Shown here: in pieces, positions 10,108 to 22,008 of the stretch
Layout of the letters: every line of letters begins with the position of its first letter
Position numbering within the stretch: position 1 is the first letter of the stretch
NCBI GenBank assembly: GCA_907163375.1
Contig: CAJQUW010008672.1
Span: forward strand, 124,001-188,000
Length of the DNA: 64,000 nucleotides
Origin: Prostheceraeus crozeri
Lineage: Eukaryota > Platyhelminthes > Polycladida > Euryleptidae
Direction of reading: 5' to 3'
Made by a program: the position numbers and the translations under genes
Notes under the pieces: model-generated
The model's database searches: none
What the model saw: the letters and a program-made list of their open reading frames with translations, nothing else
What the model was told of the DNA's origin: nothing

Positions 10108-12169
10108 GTAAGTATTATTAGTAAGTAATTATTGCATGTTCTTGATAGTGAAATCAAGAAGTTTGGTAATCGTTTGTATGCGCGCATTTTTGTAATACTT
10201 TCATAGTGGTTAAAAATCCTGCTAGGTGCCCACTTTGATATATCCTTGAACTCCAAATAGATATATTTCGCAAAAGAGAGCCAAGGTTCGAGTAATGAGC
10301 TTATCCACGAGAGCAACGATCGGGACCTTTGCAACTTTGCGGATATCCAACTCGCTAAAAGTGGCACAATCGCAGCACTACTGTACGTACACGATGAATA
10401 AGCCTAAGATGCTTATACGACAATTGCATGTGAGGCTTCAATCTGTCTTTCTTAGACCATTGCCTAGCAACGATAAAAATGTCCTTTGACGTGCGGCACA
10501 CTGACATTTTTGACATGTTACACTTCTGCCTCTACTAACAATTTGAACGTAAAAATTAGTTTAGGATTAACAAAGGATTATTTTAGCTTAGTTTTTTCTC
10601 CGAGACAGTTCCCCAGAGAATTTTTAATTCAAACTCAAGTTTGGTCTAATATTGACGGTCGAGACAATGTGTTACTTCATCTTTATATTTTTTAGATAAT
10701 TTGCGGTATTTATTTTTATTCATTTCCAAATGTATGTAACTGAATTCCATTTCTAATGGGATTCCTTTAAGGATTATTTGAAATGACTAATTACAGTAAT
10801 TGTAATTACATTGCAGCACAAATCTGAGTACACTATATGAGTAAAGAAAAGTCGGAAATAATGTTAACACATTTGATTTCAGGGACATGATAGCAGTGCC
10901 TAATGTTCATGAAATAAAAGTCTTGGAAACCCTTCACAAAGTCGAAGATTCAATTATAAGAATTCCATATGTGTTGCAAACGCCGAATTTCACATGCAAA
11001 AACGTCACAAATTTCTCTGTGAAACGGTGTATAAAATTATTACAGCGAGCAAGCCTATTTTATTTATCAATGTTTTATAAACAAATGTTAAATTCCACCT
11101 TCCTTCATCCTAATTTTATGGAGATCCGTATCACTTTACGATTGAGTATCTATGTAACAATATATATTCCTTTTCATAACTATTTAATAGCCAAGTTTCT
11201 TCAACATTTCAAGAATATCTATTTTGGTATTTGGGGCGTATGAGATGTTCGCAGCCGAAGATTCTTCCTGTGAATCTTATGCATGAGTGATTCGGTGCAA
11301 TGTCGCAGTTTCTCAGCGCGAATTGTTCACTTTTTGAATTGTGAATTCCACGGACGCAAAAGTCAAGTTCTAGGCAACATTATTGTCGGAAAGGCAATTA
11401 GTAGGAGTTACTTTGAATACTTTCACAATTACTTTCTAAGTTCGATCATGAATACGAGTTAGACACGAATCACTGAGAGTATGTTTTCAACTTTAAAAAG
11501 ATGAATTGGCTTGCTCTAAATATTTCAATCCTATTTCAATTATCAAATTAACAAAATTATTCGGATGAAAAACGCAGCGCAATTGAAGCGTGGTTATTCA
11601 ACAAACAACAAAATTTCACGGAAGAATCAAGTTCATGTCCCGAAATCACGTTTCAATTAATTAATCGCAAAATAAGAGGAATTCTACGACTTAAATTCAA
11701 AATTTTAAATATGCTTAAGTTGAAAATGGGAACAGACCTGAATAGTTGTCGCTTCATCCAGCATTAGGAATAACTAGCATGCCGAATCTTTTTTAGAATC
11801 CCCTCACCAGTAGCGTTACATGTAAATATGCGTGCTCCTAAAGAATCGGCCCACCAATTTAATGCGAGCTCTATTGTATTAGGGACACGCTGTAACTGAT
11901 ATTCGGGGGAATGCATATGAACTTAATATCGGATTTGATCATCATGCCGTCAACCTTGCTTACAATTTCATAAATCGTGCGAATGGAACCCAGTTGTTGG
12001 CGGAACGCCAAAATCAGAAATAAACGTAAGTTTGGCATCCACCAACGTATGATAGACAGCTACGCTGAATGACATTGTCGCATTTCACCAATTGATTGAA
12101 CAGTAAGTTACTTATAGTTGCGTTTTTTTTGTATTTCTTTCTTGGTGCCGGATTCTTTTTGGTGGGCGC
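10108..12169. other. start of the 45-kb intron, no gene supported
   Basis: AT-rich sequence after the GTAAGT donor. A 118-codon open frame at 10887-11243 follows a TTTCAG, but its phase does not continue the alpha-2/delta frame and its protein has no recognisable motif, so I do not call it. Confidence 0.5.
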
Positions 12170-12345
12170 ATTCTAAAATAGATAGTAGGCACAGAGCCTT
12201 CTATGTGACCGAGTTGTTATTTATTCCATTCTCTAGTGTTAAACATGAATGCAGAGTGTACCTATTTCAAAGGTCTTAGATTTGAACAAAGGTCTCCCGG
12301 ACGCAGAGCGAGCACTCTGGCCACAAAGCCAGAGCGCTTGGATAA
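12170..12345 (-). mobile_element. tRNA-derived SINE (family 2), 5' and body
   Basis: Minus-strand copy of the SINE seen complete at 25638-25885. The shared parts are the tRNA-like head with GTCCGGGAGACC and TTGTTCAAA near 12300-12280, then GAAATAGGTACACTCTGCATT, and then AACAACTCGGTCACAT. The 3' tail is lost or diverged. It lies about 220 bp from the Tc1 element. Confidence 0.8.
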
Positions 12346-12563
12346 AGGTAATGCTCGTTCAATGCCCACAGAAATTTACTTCGGCCAAATGTGCTAATTT
12401 GATTTTAAAAGATTGTTCAGGTAACTACGGGAGATTATGTCAAGCTTAAAATCAACTTCAACAATGAAAGGAGTATCCTATTGAAGCTTCTATCGAATTC
12501 TTGTCACTGCAAGTTACTGAAGGGTGTCCATTCGTAATGTGATTGATGAGCAATATGCTTATA

Positions 12564-14220
12564 CAGTCCGTTTCATAAAAAGTGGATCATCCTAAAATTT
12601 GACTAAATAAAACATAAGTATGATACAGAAAGCATTTTTCATGTTATTTCATGTCCCTAATATATTTAAATGTCCTTATATAATCTGATAAGCTATGATA
12701 CAGCAACGGTTCTTGAGAAGCTAATATTTTGTGGCCCTACCCTTATTGTCAATGACATTACCAATTCGTCTAGGCATTGATTCGATGATATCGTTGATTT
12801 TTGACTGATCTAACTTTCTCCACTCTCTTTTTAACAGTGACATAAGTTGTGATACGCCATCTGTAGGTAACAGTGAACGACGAACGTTACGTTTTAGAAT
12901 ACTCCATACATTTTCTATGGGATTCAGATCAGGAGAGCGAGCTGGCCACGATAATGTCCTAAGCCCTAATTGAGACTTGCATAAGTTGACTCCACTACTC
13001 ATGTGACACGTAACCTTATCATCCATAAATAGCCAAGTCGATGGATTACCAAGTTGATCTGTCATTTGGCCAATGTTCATTCGCAAAACATTCACATAGC
13101 GTTCAGAATTCATGGTTCCTTGCTGTATGTGAAGTTCAGAGCGGCCATTGGTCCAAATGCCAGCCCAAATCAGTAGAGTCGCACCACCTTGTACCCGGGG
13201 ACGATGTAAATGTCTCGGAATTTCCTGATCAGATTTTATCCATAATCTCAATCGACCATCACTATCCTTCAGACGGACTGATGCCTCATCAGACCAGACA
13301 ACCCGATCCCATTGATTTCGCCAGTGACAATGACTCATTGCCCATCTGAGACGTCTTTTTGTATGCTGATCTGATAATTCGATCTGAGAGGGCCTCTTAC
13401 AGCTCTCGAAATTCGAGTCAATAAGTCTTCTACGAATAGTGGACTTTGAAATAGACGAGTCTAGTGCAGCCATATCAGTTAACGAGAGACTTGGATCAAC
13501 TTTAACAAATCTCAAAATTAGGCAGTCTCTACGTTTGGATGTTTTGCTTGGACGGCCAGAGCCCTCTTTACGACAGAGTCGAAAATCATCATTATGCCAT
13601 CGATGCACATTTGTGTAAGGGACATTTAGTCGCTTGCTTGTAGCTCGCAAAGAAAACCCTAGTTCTAGCAAGGCTGACACTTTGCCTTTTGTGAATGCGA
13701 TCTCGTTATTGTTCATTTGTGCTTTGTATTGTTTTCAACCGGTAAGAGATAGATTTCTAGCTGAAAGCAATCAGGAGTGCTGACCAACACCACCGCAACG
13801 AAGTCAGGAAGCTATGGAACATGAAGTCCAGTTAATCACATGTAGCAGTTACATTATTGTTGATGAATAATGGTGCTATAGTGGCTCTGATTGACCGATT
13901 TTCTTTATTTTTGTTTTGCTTGATAGCTTTTGGCTTGTAGAACAACATATTACATAACAAAGGAAACAAATGTTATTTTATAAGAGTGAGGTATGATTTT
14001 GTTTAGCATTGCTAAATGAAGATCAAATTATCTACTACTTTTATATCTATCACAGGAAAACAACTCAATATTCATGCTTGAAATTTCCAACAATGATATT
14101 AGTAAGCACAACTGACATATCTTCCAAATTTCAGAGAAATTCGTTCAAGTTTGGCGGAGTTAGACAAAATTGAAGTTAAGGCGATGTTTAAGGGTGATCC
14201 ATTTTTTATGAAACAATCTG
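12564..14220 (-). mobile_element. Tc1/mariner transposon, apparently full length
   Basis: Inverted termini of about 30 bp are present: CAGTCCGTTTCATAAAAA at the left and, on the opposite strand, CAGATTGTTTCATAAAAA at the right, continuing GTGGATCATCCT against ATGGATCACCCT. TA dinucleotides flank both ends, as expected for this superfamily. The single gene inside is uninterrupted. A loose copy of the right end occurs at 21968-22008, so the family has more than one copy here. Confidence 0.93.
12721..13716 (-). CDS. Tc1-like DD34E transposase, uninterrupted
   Basis: 331-residue protein, about the usual length for Tc1 transposases. The N terminus (about residues 1-110) holds two helix-turn-helix units, including FSLRATSKRLNVPYTNVHRW, joined by a GRPSKTSKR linker of the GRPR type. 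The catalytic triad is Asp in VVWSDEAS (about residue 143), Asp in WLFMDDKVTCH (about 232) and Glu in SPDLNPIENVW, with exactly 34 residues between the second Asp and the Glu. The box after the second Asp reads KVTCH rather than the common NAPxH. The gene sits between matched inverted termini, so the copy could be recently active. Nothing in the sequence shows expression. Confidence 0.93.
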   Translation of the reverse strand: MNNNEIAFTKGKVSALLELGFSLRATSKRLNVPYTNVHRWHNDDFRLCRKEGSGRPSKTSKRRDCLILRFVKVDPSLSLTDMAALDSSISKSTIRRRLIDSNFESCKRPSQIELSDQHTKRRLRWAMSHCHWRNQWDRVVWSDEASVRLKDSDGRLRLWIKSDQEIPRHLHRPRVQGGATLLIWAGIWTNGRSELHIQQGTMNSERYVNVLRMNIGQMTDQLGNPSTWLFMDDKVTCHMSSGVNLCKSQLGLRTLSWPARSPDLNPIENVWSILKRNVRRSLLPTDGVSQLMSLLKREWRKLDQSKINDIIESMPRRIGNVIDNKGRATKY

Positions 14221-14222
14221 TA

Positions 14223-16046
14223 TTAGAAACTTACAAGTCGTCATCATCACACTTGCATACTTTTATTTTTTATACTTCCAAATATTGAATTTTTTGGTTT
14301 ACGCAATTACTATCGAAACCAGTAGGCTTCAGATGCGTTCAGTTACGTGTGATGTACTTGTCGGACTTATACATGTATTGATGCATGTCACTAGAAGTTG
14401 TCTAAAAACCATAGGTTGAGAAAGTATTACGTCAACAAATTTTGGTATTAAAGCAAAAGTGACATTCTCATTGTTCAATATGAAAATGAAAGACATACAG
14501 GACTCTCGCTGACCAATTACGTATCCTTTGTTGTTCGAGAATCAATCAATTCAATCTTATTTAGTTTTTATGAGGATTCTGTAGAAATCAGATGACCTTC
14601 AAAATTCGTTGATCAAATTTTGCTAGTGCCTTTGAAAAGGGTAACAATGCCTGGCAGCGAATCTACAGATTATATCTTGGCAGTCTCCGAACATGTGATG
14701 CGTTTTCGCAAGAATTAAAATAAATGATATAATTTCATTAAACAGATGAAATGCCAAAAATCATTCGGAGCTTATTGTGCTGATGATGCAATAGGACAAC
14801 GCAGTATTTTATCAATTTATTTGTTGTGAAGACTCCAGTGGAGTCACTATACTTGAACATAGAATTTCGACATTGAGCAATATCAAATAAGACAAGAAGC
14901 ATGGAGGAAATTAGCACAGACTAAATCAATAAAATACATTCCAATCGTTTTTTGAAAACAGAAACAGTCACAGTTTTAACGCTGAAATGTGGAAAGGTAT
15001 TCCGAAGTGGAATCCAATATTCATCATCAATCAATCTCGTCGGTTAAAAAGCTTTCGGCACTTAAGTATTTGAGATGGAACTCGGAATGGCGTTATTTTA
15101 TCCAGATTACAATCCCGGTATTTTGGCTCCCTGAGATTGGATTCTTTGTTAAAGACTGATGCTATTGACGTCAAATTTCACTTCAATATTATCAATTATC
15201 AATAATACCAGTAAGTTTGGCAGTGGCTGGATAAGTTCATCGATTAATAGGACACATGAAATATTTGGGGAATACAGCAAAAGTACCCAATCATTTTGTT
15301 TGTGTAAAATGACATCTGTTATTGCTTTTCGTGCTCTGAACTGATCATGCTTTTCAGTGAGTTTTGACATCCTAGCTTGGATAGTGATGACATTCGAATT
15401 CAAGTATTTCATGCATGACTTTATATTTGATATTGAATGATAATTTTGTTTCATTTCTCGAATGGAAATTATTACATTCACCTTTATTTCCGTCTGAGTC
15501 TGAAAATCCGACACATTCAAACTTTATACTATACGTGAGGCACTTAGTTATTTGTATCAAACGTCTGAGTGGAAAACTTCTGTTTGTTCTGCTGTAAATA
15601 ACTTCCGTGGAAGCGTAGCCCTACAGCCAGAAAGCGACTGCTCAGATGGACGACATGTTTTTGAAATTCGAGAAACCATACAAGAAAACCATAAACAAGA
15701 AAAAGCAATTAATTTTATCAGTATTTATAGATATCAATATCTCTATTTTGTTTCTGAACGATTTTAACATGGTTTCTCTAAGAGAATAAAGGAAGATATT
15801 TACTTGAAAGTTTAATGTTTTGCTAGTTGATTTGAAAAGTAGTTAGTATCAGATGAAATTCTATGTAGTCTTTTTGATGCAAAATAAAATCTTATATTAC
15901 TTGAATCATTTCAATGAATTAGAGAACAAAAGCTGACGATCAATATTAATTGCAGTATTGATATCTGATGAAAGCCGCAATTACTCGAAGACTATTAACA
16001 GACTCGTTCATAAGTCTTAACGCCCATCCCAGAAGACGTAGACATT
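14223..16046. other. intronic spacer, no gene supported
   Basis: Overlapping open frames on both strands at 15149-15600 reach 123 codons on the minus strand but show no motif I recognise. They probably reflect base composition. No other structure seen. Confidence 0.45.
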
Positions 16047-16054
16047 AGCGAATT

Positions 16055-16668
16055 GGCACTTATGGGTTATCTCCCCCCCCAGGTTTTCAAATTTGTCTTA
16101 AATCTGCAAAATGAATCAATCGTCACCAAACATCAGGTAGACGCACTTAGGCATATTTTCCACCCACATGCAAAGTTTTAAGCAGATCAGACAAGTACTT
16201 TTTGCATGAGAGACGATCACGTGAAGTGTAGCGAAGTCTGTAGCTTGATCGGCGCATTATTGTCATTCGTTTGTGCATTGTTCTCTCTCCTTCTTCGTCT
16301 CATCCACTGTTATTTAAAATCTTCCCACGACCACTACCTTGCCACACCTTTATTAAGCCAAGCATATTAGTGTAAGGTATGTGGCCTGGTCATCATCGCT
16401 TCACGAGTTGTCAGGAAATGACTTTGTTGACCTCAAGTGTTTTGTGCACTGACGGTGAGGTCATAAGAAGTCAGATCAAGCTGCCGGCATCCCTGCACTT
16501 CAAGTTATCGCTCCTAATTCAAAAAATACTTCTCCGATTTTCTTATATTTTTGCATGTGGGTAGAGAATAACCTCACTTACTTGTGCTCGAAGTTTTGTG
16601 ACGATTGATTCATTTCTACGGATTTTAGACAAATTTGAAAACGTGGGGGGAGATAACCCATAAGTACC
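16055..16668. mobile_element. MITE with long terminal inverted repeats and 8-bp TSD
   Basis: The left end starts GGCACTTATGGGTTATCTCC, and the right end, read on the other strand, starts GGTACTTATGGGTTATCTCC. Similarity between the ends continues imperfectly for well over 150 bp, including CAAATTTGTC and ACCCACATGCAAA. The element is flanked by AGCGAATT on both sides (16047-16054 and 16669-16676), an 8-bp duplication. The 614-bp element encodes no transposase. An 8-bp duplication fits hAT, P or Merlin superfamilies. The GGNAC terminus is not the usual CAGNG of hAT, so the superfamily is open. Confidence 0.9.
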
Positions 16669-16869
16669 AGCGAATTTTCTAGCTCTATTACTTATTGCTC
16701 AATAAAACTTAAGCCAGGCTGAATTCTAATGTTGCAGAGAAATTATGTCAATTATGATATCAGACAGAGATGTAAATTCCACTGATATCTGACGCATTCA
16801 GTCAACTTTGTCCAAAACAATGTCGCTCAGAAGTTTTTTCACTTAGAACGATTGTAGATTGCTCTAGTT

Positions 16870-17200
16870 CAATTGTTGAATGGTCAAACAATGGCATTAC
16901 ACGGATGGAGCGTCGAATTGTTCGCGCTTTCTAAGCAACTTCCACTTGGACAGCAAGGCAAGCCAGGAATCTGAGTAATGTGGTATGTGTTGGTGCAGTG
17001 AAGAGAGCTCTACGAAAGTACGGATTCTTCGGACGCATTGCTATTGGATAACCGTACCTGTCATTGCGTCACCACAGAAATCGATTTGAATGGTGTCTTT
17101 GAAAATCAGCGTGGTCTCCGGCAAAGTGGGAGCAAGTAATTTCCTCGGATGAGTGTAAGTTGGAGCTCAATCCAAACCGGCGATTTTGTATTCGATTGAA
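16870..17200 (+). pseudogene. Tc1-like transposase remnant
   Basis: Frame-broken plus-strand coding. An N-terminal helix-turn-helix-like RMERRIVRA is followed by VKRALRKYGFFGR, then RNRFEWC, and then AKWEQVISSDECKLEL. The last is the first catalytic Asp box (xVxFSDExxFxL) of Tc1 transposases. Stops and frame changes separate the blocks, and the second Asp and Glu are gone. No termini identified. Confidence 0.65.
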
Positions 17201-17594
17201 TTGCGAATAATTTCTTTGATGACAATTCCAAAGGTTTACTAAATTATTCCACTCTCGCATTGATAAAGAAGCACAATGAAATAAAAGTCTACAGATAGGG
17301 ACGAAAACAATGTGTGAGTGATAATCAAGCAGCAATATAACATTTCATGTGTCATCGGTGTGTGGCACAAGAGCTTATGAACGGGTCTGCATTAGTTTTT
17401 AAAAGGAAAGTTGAGTCAGCATATTGGAAACAGTATTTAAAAATGAATACTTTGAGTAATTGTGACTTTGATCGTGTATAATCAACTGGAGGACATTTCC
17501 CGCATACCGGTACTTGGAATACAAGTGCAACATTTTACGTAAAGTACTACTAAATATTTATATTGCCAGCAAAATAGAATAAAAGTAAATATGC

Positions 17595-17634
17595 TGCCCA
17601 ACGTTTCGAGCTACAAGCTCATCGACTGGGGCTA
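17595..17634 (-). ncRNA. degenerate hammerhead-like motif
   Basis: On the minus strand GCCC is followed by CAGTC, GATGA, a perfect GAGC-TTGTA-GCTC stem, then GAAACGTT and GGGC that can pair with the leading GCCC. This is the layout of short-stem-III type I hammerheads, including the self-complementary ACGT. The conserved CTGATGA is disturbed (GTCGATGA with extra bases), so the copy is probably inactive. It directly precedes the CTCA-rich minisatellite. Confidence 0.35.
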
Positions 17635-17679
17635 TAGGCCTACACGAAACCTCTGACCTCCGCAGACGACTGACCTCGC

Positions 17680-18055
17680 ATTCACTCACTCACCCACTGA
17701 CTCACACTCACTCACTCAAGCACTCATGTTCGCACCCACGCACGCATGTACTCTCACACACTCGCTCATGCTCGCACGCATGCATGCACTCACACACTCA
17801 CTCACGCATGTACGTGCTACCTCACTCTCTCACCTACTCACTCATGCTCGCACGCACTCACTCACCCACTGACTCACTCACTGACTCACTAATGCTCGCA
17901 CGCACTTACGTGCTACCTCACTCTCTCACCAACTCACTCATGCTCGTGCGCACTCACTCACCCACTGACTCACTCACTGACTCACTAATGCTCGCACGCA
18001 CGCACGCATGCGCTACCTCACTCTCTCACCCACTCACTCAAGCACTCATTCTTCT
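17680..18055. repeat. CTCA-rich minisatellite with ~96-100 bp higher-order unit
   Basis: Dense CTCA/CTGA tetramers with GCACGCA interruptions. Larger units that each start GCTACCTCACTCTCTC begin at 17816, 17912 and 18012, giving periods of 96 and 100 bp. The apparent open frame across it comes only from the repeat. Confidence 0.95.
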
Positions 18056-18869
18056 AACATGCACTCTCGCATATTCCAATCCACTTCCAAGTTAATAAGT
18101 CAAGTTAGAGCTATATGAGGTGACAGTAAATAACAAAGAATTTCTTCAGTCTGCTGAAGTGATTTTATGAACTGTTTTACCTTTACCTTCATCATGAGTT
18201 TGTCGATAATCGTCGAATATTTCAGTCTCAGGATGACGAGGATGATAAGATAATAATGTCTTCACTGTATCAATATTCCCTTGGGTAATAATTCTTAACG
18301 GTCTTCCTATTTCATCTGAAGATTACAATGCTCAGTATGAAACTAGAACTACTGTAAGTAACACGTCGATGGGGTGACATGCAATCACGATAATTGCTAA
18401 ATAATGTAAATTCGGAAATTTCTTGATTTGTTTATTAAAGGAATAGTTAAGTTTACTATTATGATTTCTTCCTTTTATTACCTTAATATTTAAATAAATT
18501 TGATTCCTGTTTTTTACATAATTCGATGCTTTTGTCGACGATGCGACTTAAATCAATTAGTATCACAAAACGTTTTGCACTACCGATAGATGTCGGGGTG
18601 GTACTTAGCCAACATCAGTTAATTTGTTTGCTTGACGGCACCCTAGGAGTCAAATTCGAATGTCACGAAATTCTGTTATCAGAGCATTGTGGCATAGTGA
18701 CTAATAATTTTTGCTTGCCTATGCACCTTGATCATAAGTCATTGTAAAGTGCCAGTTTTAGTGGGTAGAGATTGAAGAAAATGTCCACAGACTTGAAACA
18801 TTAAACAGACAAATAGTAGAACAGACAGTCATCTTGTCCAACCATGCTATGTGATGAAGTATACAAATG
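18056..18869. other. intronic spacer, nothing supported
   Basis: AT-rich sequence without coding similarity or repeat ends that I can recognise. Confidence 0.45.
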
Positions 18870-19090
18870 AAGCCTATTTATACTCGGAAGCACATTAGGC
18901 ATGGAGTATTTCTTCCATGTGACCGAGTTGTTATTTATCCCACTCCCATTTTTTTGTGCTGAGTGTCTATCAAGAATGCAGAGTGTACCTATTTTAAAAG
19001 TCTTACGTTTGACTCGACCAAGGTTTGAACAAAGTTCTCCTGTTCGCATAGCGAACATGCAACCACAAGCTCACAGCGCCGGTCACGATA
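18870..19090 (-). mobile_element. tRNA-derived SINE (family 2), minus-strand copy
   Basis: Read on the minus strand it has the GCGCTGTGAGCTTGTGGTT head (near 19080-19060), then GGTTTGAACAAAGTTCTC-type B-box surroundings, AAAATAGGTACACTCTGCATT, AACAACTCGGTCACATGGAAG, and the end CTTCCGAGTATAAATAGG. This matches the 25.7-kb copy over about 215 bp with scattered differences. Confidence 0.85.
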
Positions 19091-20126
19091 TTAACTTCTT
19101 TCTTCAAATCACAGCTTGAAGGAAGAGGATGAGCATATTAACCAAAGGTGATCCTCAGCAGAAGATCAAAGGAGAAGAAGGAGAAAAGCAAAGAAAGAAA
19201 TTTGGGTATGATGAAGAAAACCAAGTAATTAAAAATATAGAAGGGCGTATAATTCATTACCATGGATGAAAATTTTTTGCTTTTTTGAGGCATAATCATT
19301 GGGTCAAGAGATTATCTCAAATTTGCAATATCATCGAAAGGGGTACGGTGCCCTCTAAACCTATTTCGTGAACAAATGTACTTCCACAGAGAAGTTTGTA
19401 TAGCTGAGAACTCATTTATTTCTACAAAGAAGTGTGAAATTTAAAACACAGGAGTCGAAAAGATTCCTAAGAGCAAATTGGATTAATTTTTTTTTCGTTG
19501 GCCAAAAAACCATAAAAGTCACTTGTGTTTCATGTGCGTGATATATGCAGGCTATAGACAGAAGGAACTTTCTCTTATTTTATCAGCAGACAGAAGCGAA
19601 TCTTCTACAGGGGCTTCATGGAAATTTGCGGTGGGTAAGACACCCGCCTACACGAGCCGCCCCTGGTCTGCTGCTTCTCCAGATGTTGATATTAGGGAAT
19701 GATGGCTTAGCGTCACTGCTCCCTCACGGTACTGACACAGTCAGACTTCATCTGGAGCATTGCGATCTTTTAGCCCGTATGCCCTACCTGCCAACTTCCA
19801 GTGACACATTCGTGACTCGACCACTGGACCGAAAGATCCCTAGTCACTGTGCCACGGAAACCACGCTGATATTGTGGATGAAGTTAAGCAAAATGTGAGA
19901 AAGGAATTTTGTTATTCAGTTTTCCTGTCGTCAACATCTGCCCATTCTGATAAGATTTACCGTCAGTTGAATTCTTAAATTCAATGTTTGATGTTGTACT
20001 GTTCTTAGAAATGGGGTAAACATTTTTTACAAATTTTCAATAGTCCATTCTAAGCCCGAATGAAAGAATAATGCAAACACCGTATTTTGTATGTTTCAAG
20101 CATTCTTTCTAGAGCGATTTATTTTT
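19091..20126. other. intron with an unclassified GC-richer patch
   Basis: About 19610-19880 is richer in GC than its surroundings. It includes GGTGGGTAAGACACCCGCC, which resembles some tRNA-SINE heads, but I find no matching B-box in the right place. A 117-codon frame across it has no motif. Left unassigned. Confidence 0.35.
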
Positions 20127-20264
20127 AATTAAGCTGGTGAATCACTAGCAAGCTCTATTGTTGCAATAGTCAACACATTTCCTGAAATTTTACTTTTGCT
20201 CTTCAATCTCAGCTAGACAGTTATTTGGTAATGATTAATATCTGTTTAGGTCACCAGCTTAATT
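20127..20264. repeat. small element with perfect 14-bp inverted ends
   Basis: AATTAAGCTGGTGA at 20127-20140 is mirrored by TCACCAGCTTAATT at 20251-20264, enclosing 138 bp. This fits a tiny MITE or foldback. No target duplication is certain. Confidence 0.5.
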
Positions 20265-20950
20265 CAAACTTAATTAAAGTTGCGTTAACGGAACGTTGAT
20301 TGCGAAAAATGTCGAGATTTTGGATAAATGTGAAAGGAGAGTATCATCTGGCTTCGGAGAAACGGCTGACCGAAAATCCTTCAGAAAATCCAATTTATTC
20401 AAAACTCCTAAGTGAATTGGCATTTCAATTTATTTGTTGATATTAGGAACGGAGGAATGCTGAAATTATGCTGTTTTCTTCTCAAGTGCAACTATTTTAC
20501 ACAATGCATTTACTAAGGAAATGTCATGATATGAGCTATTTAAAGATAAGAGTCACATGTCAATGAATGTGAGCAAACCGCGTAAAACGATTCATAGTTA
20601 AATGTAAAGATGTAGGATGATTAGAGAAAGCTTTAATTTCATTTACTTTGTTTGATAAAAATACGTTTTTCATGATCAGCAACTTGTAATTCTATCAATG
20701 GATAAGTCATAAAATGGTTCATAACTTATGCATAACTTTAATTTACACCATTAGCGGCATGATATATTATATACATGGATCATGTTCAGTATAAAAGTAA
20801 TCTGCAGAACAAAATGGTAGTAAATGCGCGGATAAAGCACTGAATCCAACAAAAGTTGTGCATGAAATGAATAGCAATCTAAGTCATGATTGAATACAAA
20901 ATGAAAGTGCAATGAATAATGCACTGAAATTACAAAATGCAAAGAACAAG
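20265..20950. other. intronic spacer, nothing supported
   Basis: AT-rich sequence between the small inverted element and the LINE 3' end. No gene or RNA recognised. Confidence 0.4.
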
Positions 20951-20954
20951 CAGT

Positions 20955-21830
20955 TAAGATAAGATAAATTTATTCCGCAAAGTAATTTACAGGGAAGCAA
21001 GTCATGGCCACTGGTGGTAGCTCTTACACACGAGCGCAAGAATGATTTCTCTCGTCACAATAACACAATTAAAGTTCATTATTCAAACATTTTTTGAAGG
21101 CAAAAATTGACAGAGCCAAAGCACGCGACAAAGGCAATTTATTTCAAACCTTGCAAACGCGAAAAAGAGAAATTACTCAAATAATTACTTTTTGGGAAAA
21201 TACGGGGAACTAGTTGAAGCGGATTATTGGTAAAACTGCGTGTACAATGAGAAAAGGGTTCATCAAATTTTAAAAAAGGGTTTAAATTTATCAAAGGGTT
21301 TAAAGAATTTATTAAAGTCGAAGTCTATGAGATCGTGGAAGGCTTTGTAAAGGAAACAAAGGTCCAACATGGCTATTCTCTTCCAAAGGGGAGCAAGAGA
21401 CAACAGTTTTAGTCGGTGATCGTAATCGGTGTACGAAATGCCACATCTTTTACAAACTTGTCGAGTAAAATATCTCTGTACGCGTTCAAGTCGATCGATG
21501 TCACGTTTGAAATATGGACTACATTTTTGAGAATTTGTCTCAAGAATAGGACGAACAAAGGATTTGTAGCTGTGGATCAATAAATCGACATTAGATGACG
21601 TAAAACCTTTCAGAAGGCAGTAGGCACGAGAATAGGCTTTGCTATCAATTCTATCACAATGAGAACTAAACTTAAGGTCCGATGAAATGAGGATTCCCAA
21701 ATCGTTGACAGAATTACTAGATCTTAAGGTAACATCATTCAATACGTAAGGAACGTATTCAGAGAATATTTTGCCAATAGAAAATACACAGCATTTGTCA
21801 ATAGGTAAATTTAGCTGCCACGTACGACAC
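20955..21830 (-). pseudogene. LINE reverse transcriptase C terminus plus 3' UTR
   Basis: Minus-strand coding from about 21830 to 21263 reads PIDKCCVFSIG, then VNDLGILISSDLKFSSHCD, then SYKSFVRPILE, then IDRLERVQRYFTRQVC. This is the post-catalytic RT thumb and C terminus of Jockey/CR1-type non-LTR retrotransposons (family form VKDLGVLISSDLKFSxHC, YVRPILEYNS, IERVQRKFTK). The stretch 21262-20955 would be the 3' UTR, ending in a TTTATCTTATCTTA-like tail on the minus strand. The catalytic part is missing, as in a 5'-truncated insertion. Confidence 0.8.
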
Positions 21831-21967
21831 CAAATCTCAAAATTTTAGATTTGGTAAAAGTTATGGTCGAAGTTAGTAAGATATAATTGCGAAGACAGTG
21901 ATGAAAGTAATAAAACAAGATCAAAGCATGATTACAGCAATCAGGAAAATGGTATAAAGAGCAAAGG

Positions 21968-22008
21968 GCGATGTTTAAGGGTGATCCATTTTTTATGAAA
22001 CAATCTGT
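21968..22008. mobile_element. solo right end of the 12.6-kb Tc1/mariner family
   Basis: GCGATGTTTAAGGGTGATCC and the following ATTTTTTATGAAACAATCTG are identical to the right terminus of the element at 12564-14220. No left end or transposase lies nearby, so this is a broken copy. Confidence 0.85.

Noticed and set aside
10887..11243. 118-codon frame after a TTTCAG as an alpha-2/delta exon
   Set aside because: Its phase cannot follow the exon ending at 10107 (a stop arises), and the exon at 55456 joins perfectly in both phase and motif.
15149..15600. Overlapping open frames on both strands
   Set aside because: Frames on opposite strands overlap fully and no domain is visible. This is expected by chance in AT-rich DNA with few stops on one strand.
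17784..18095. 103-codon protein-coding frame
   Set aside because: It is the translation of the CTCA minisatellite.
19545..19898. Possible SINE or gene in a GC-richer patch
   Set aside because: No paired A and B boxes in correct spacing, no second copy in the window, and no protein motif.
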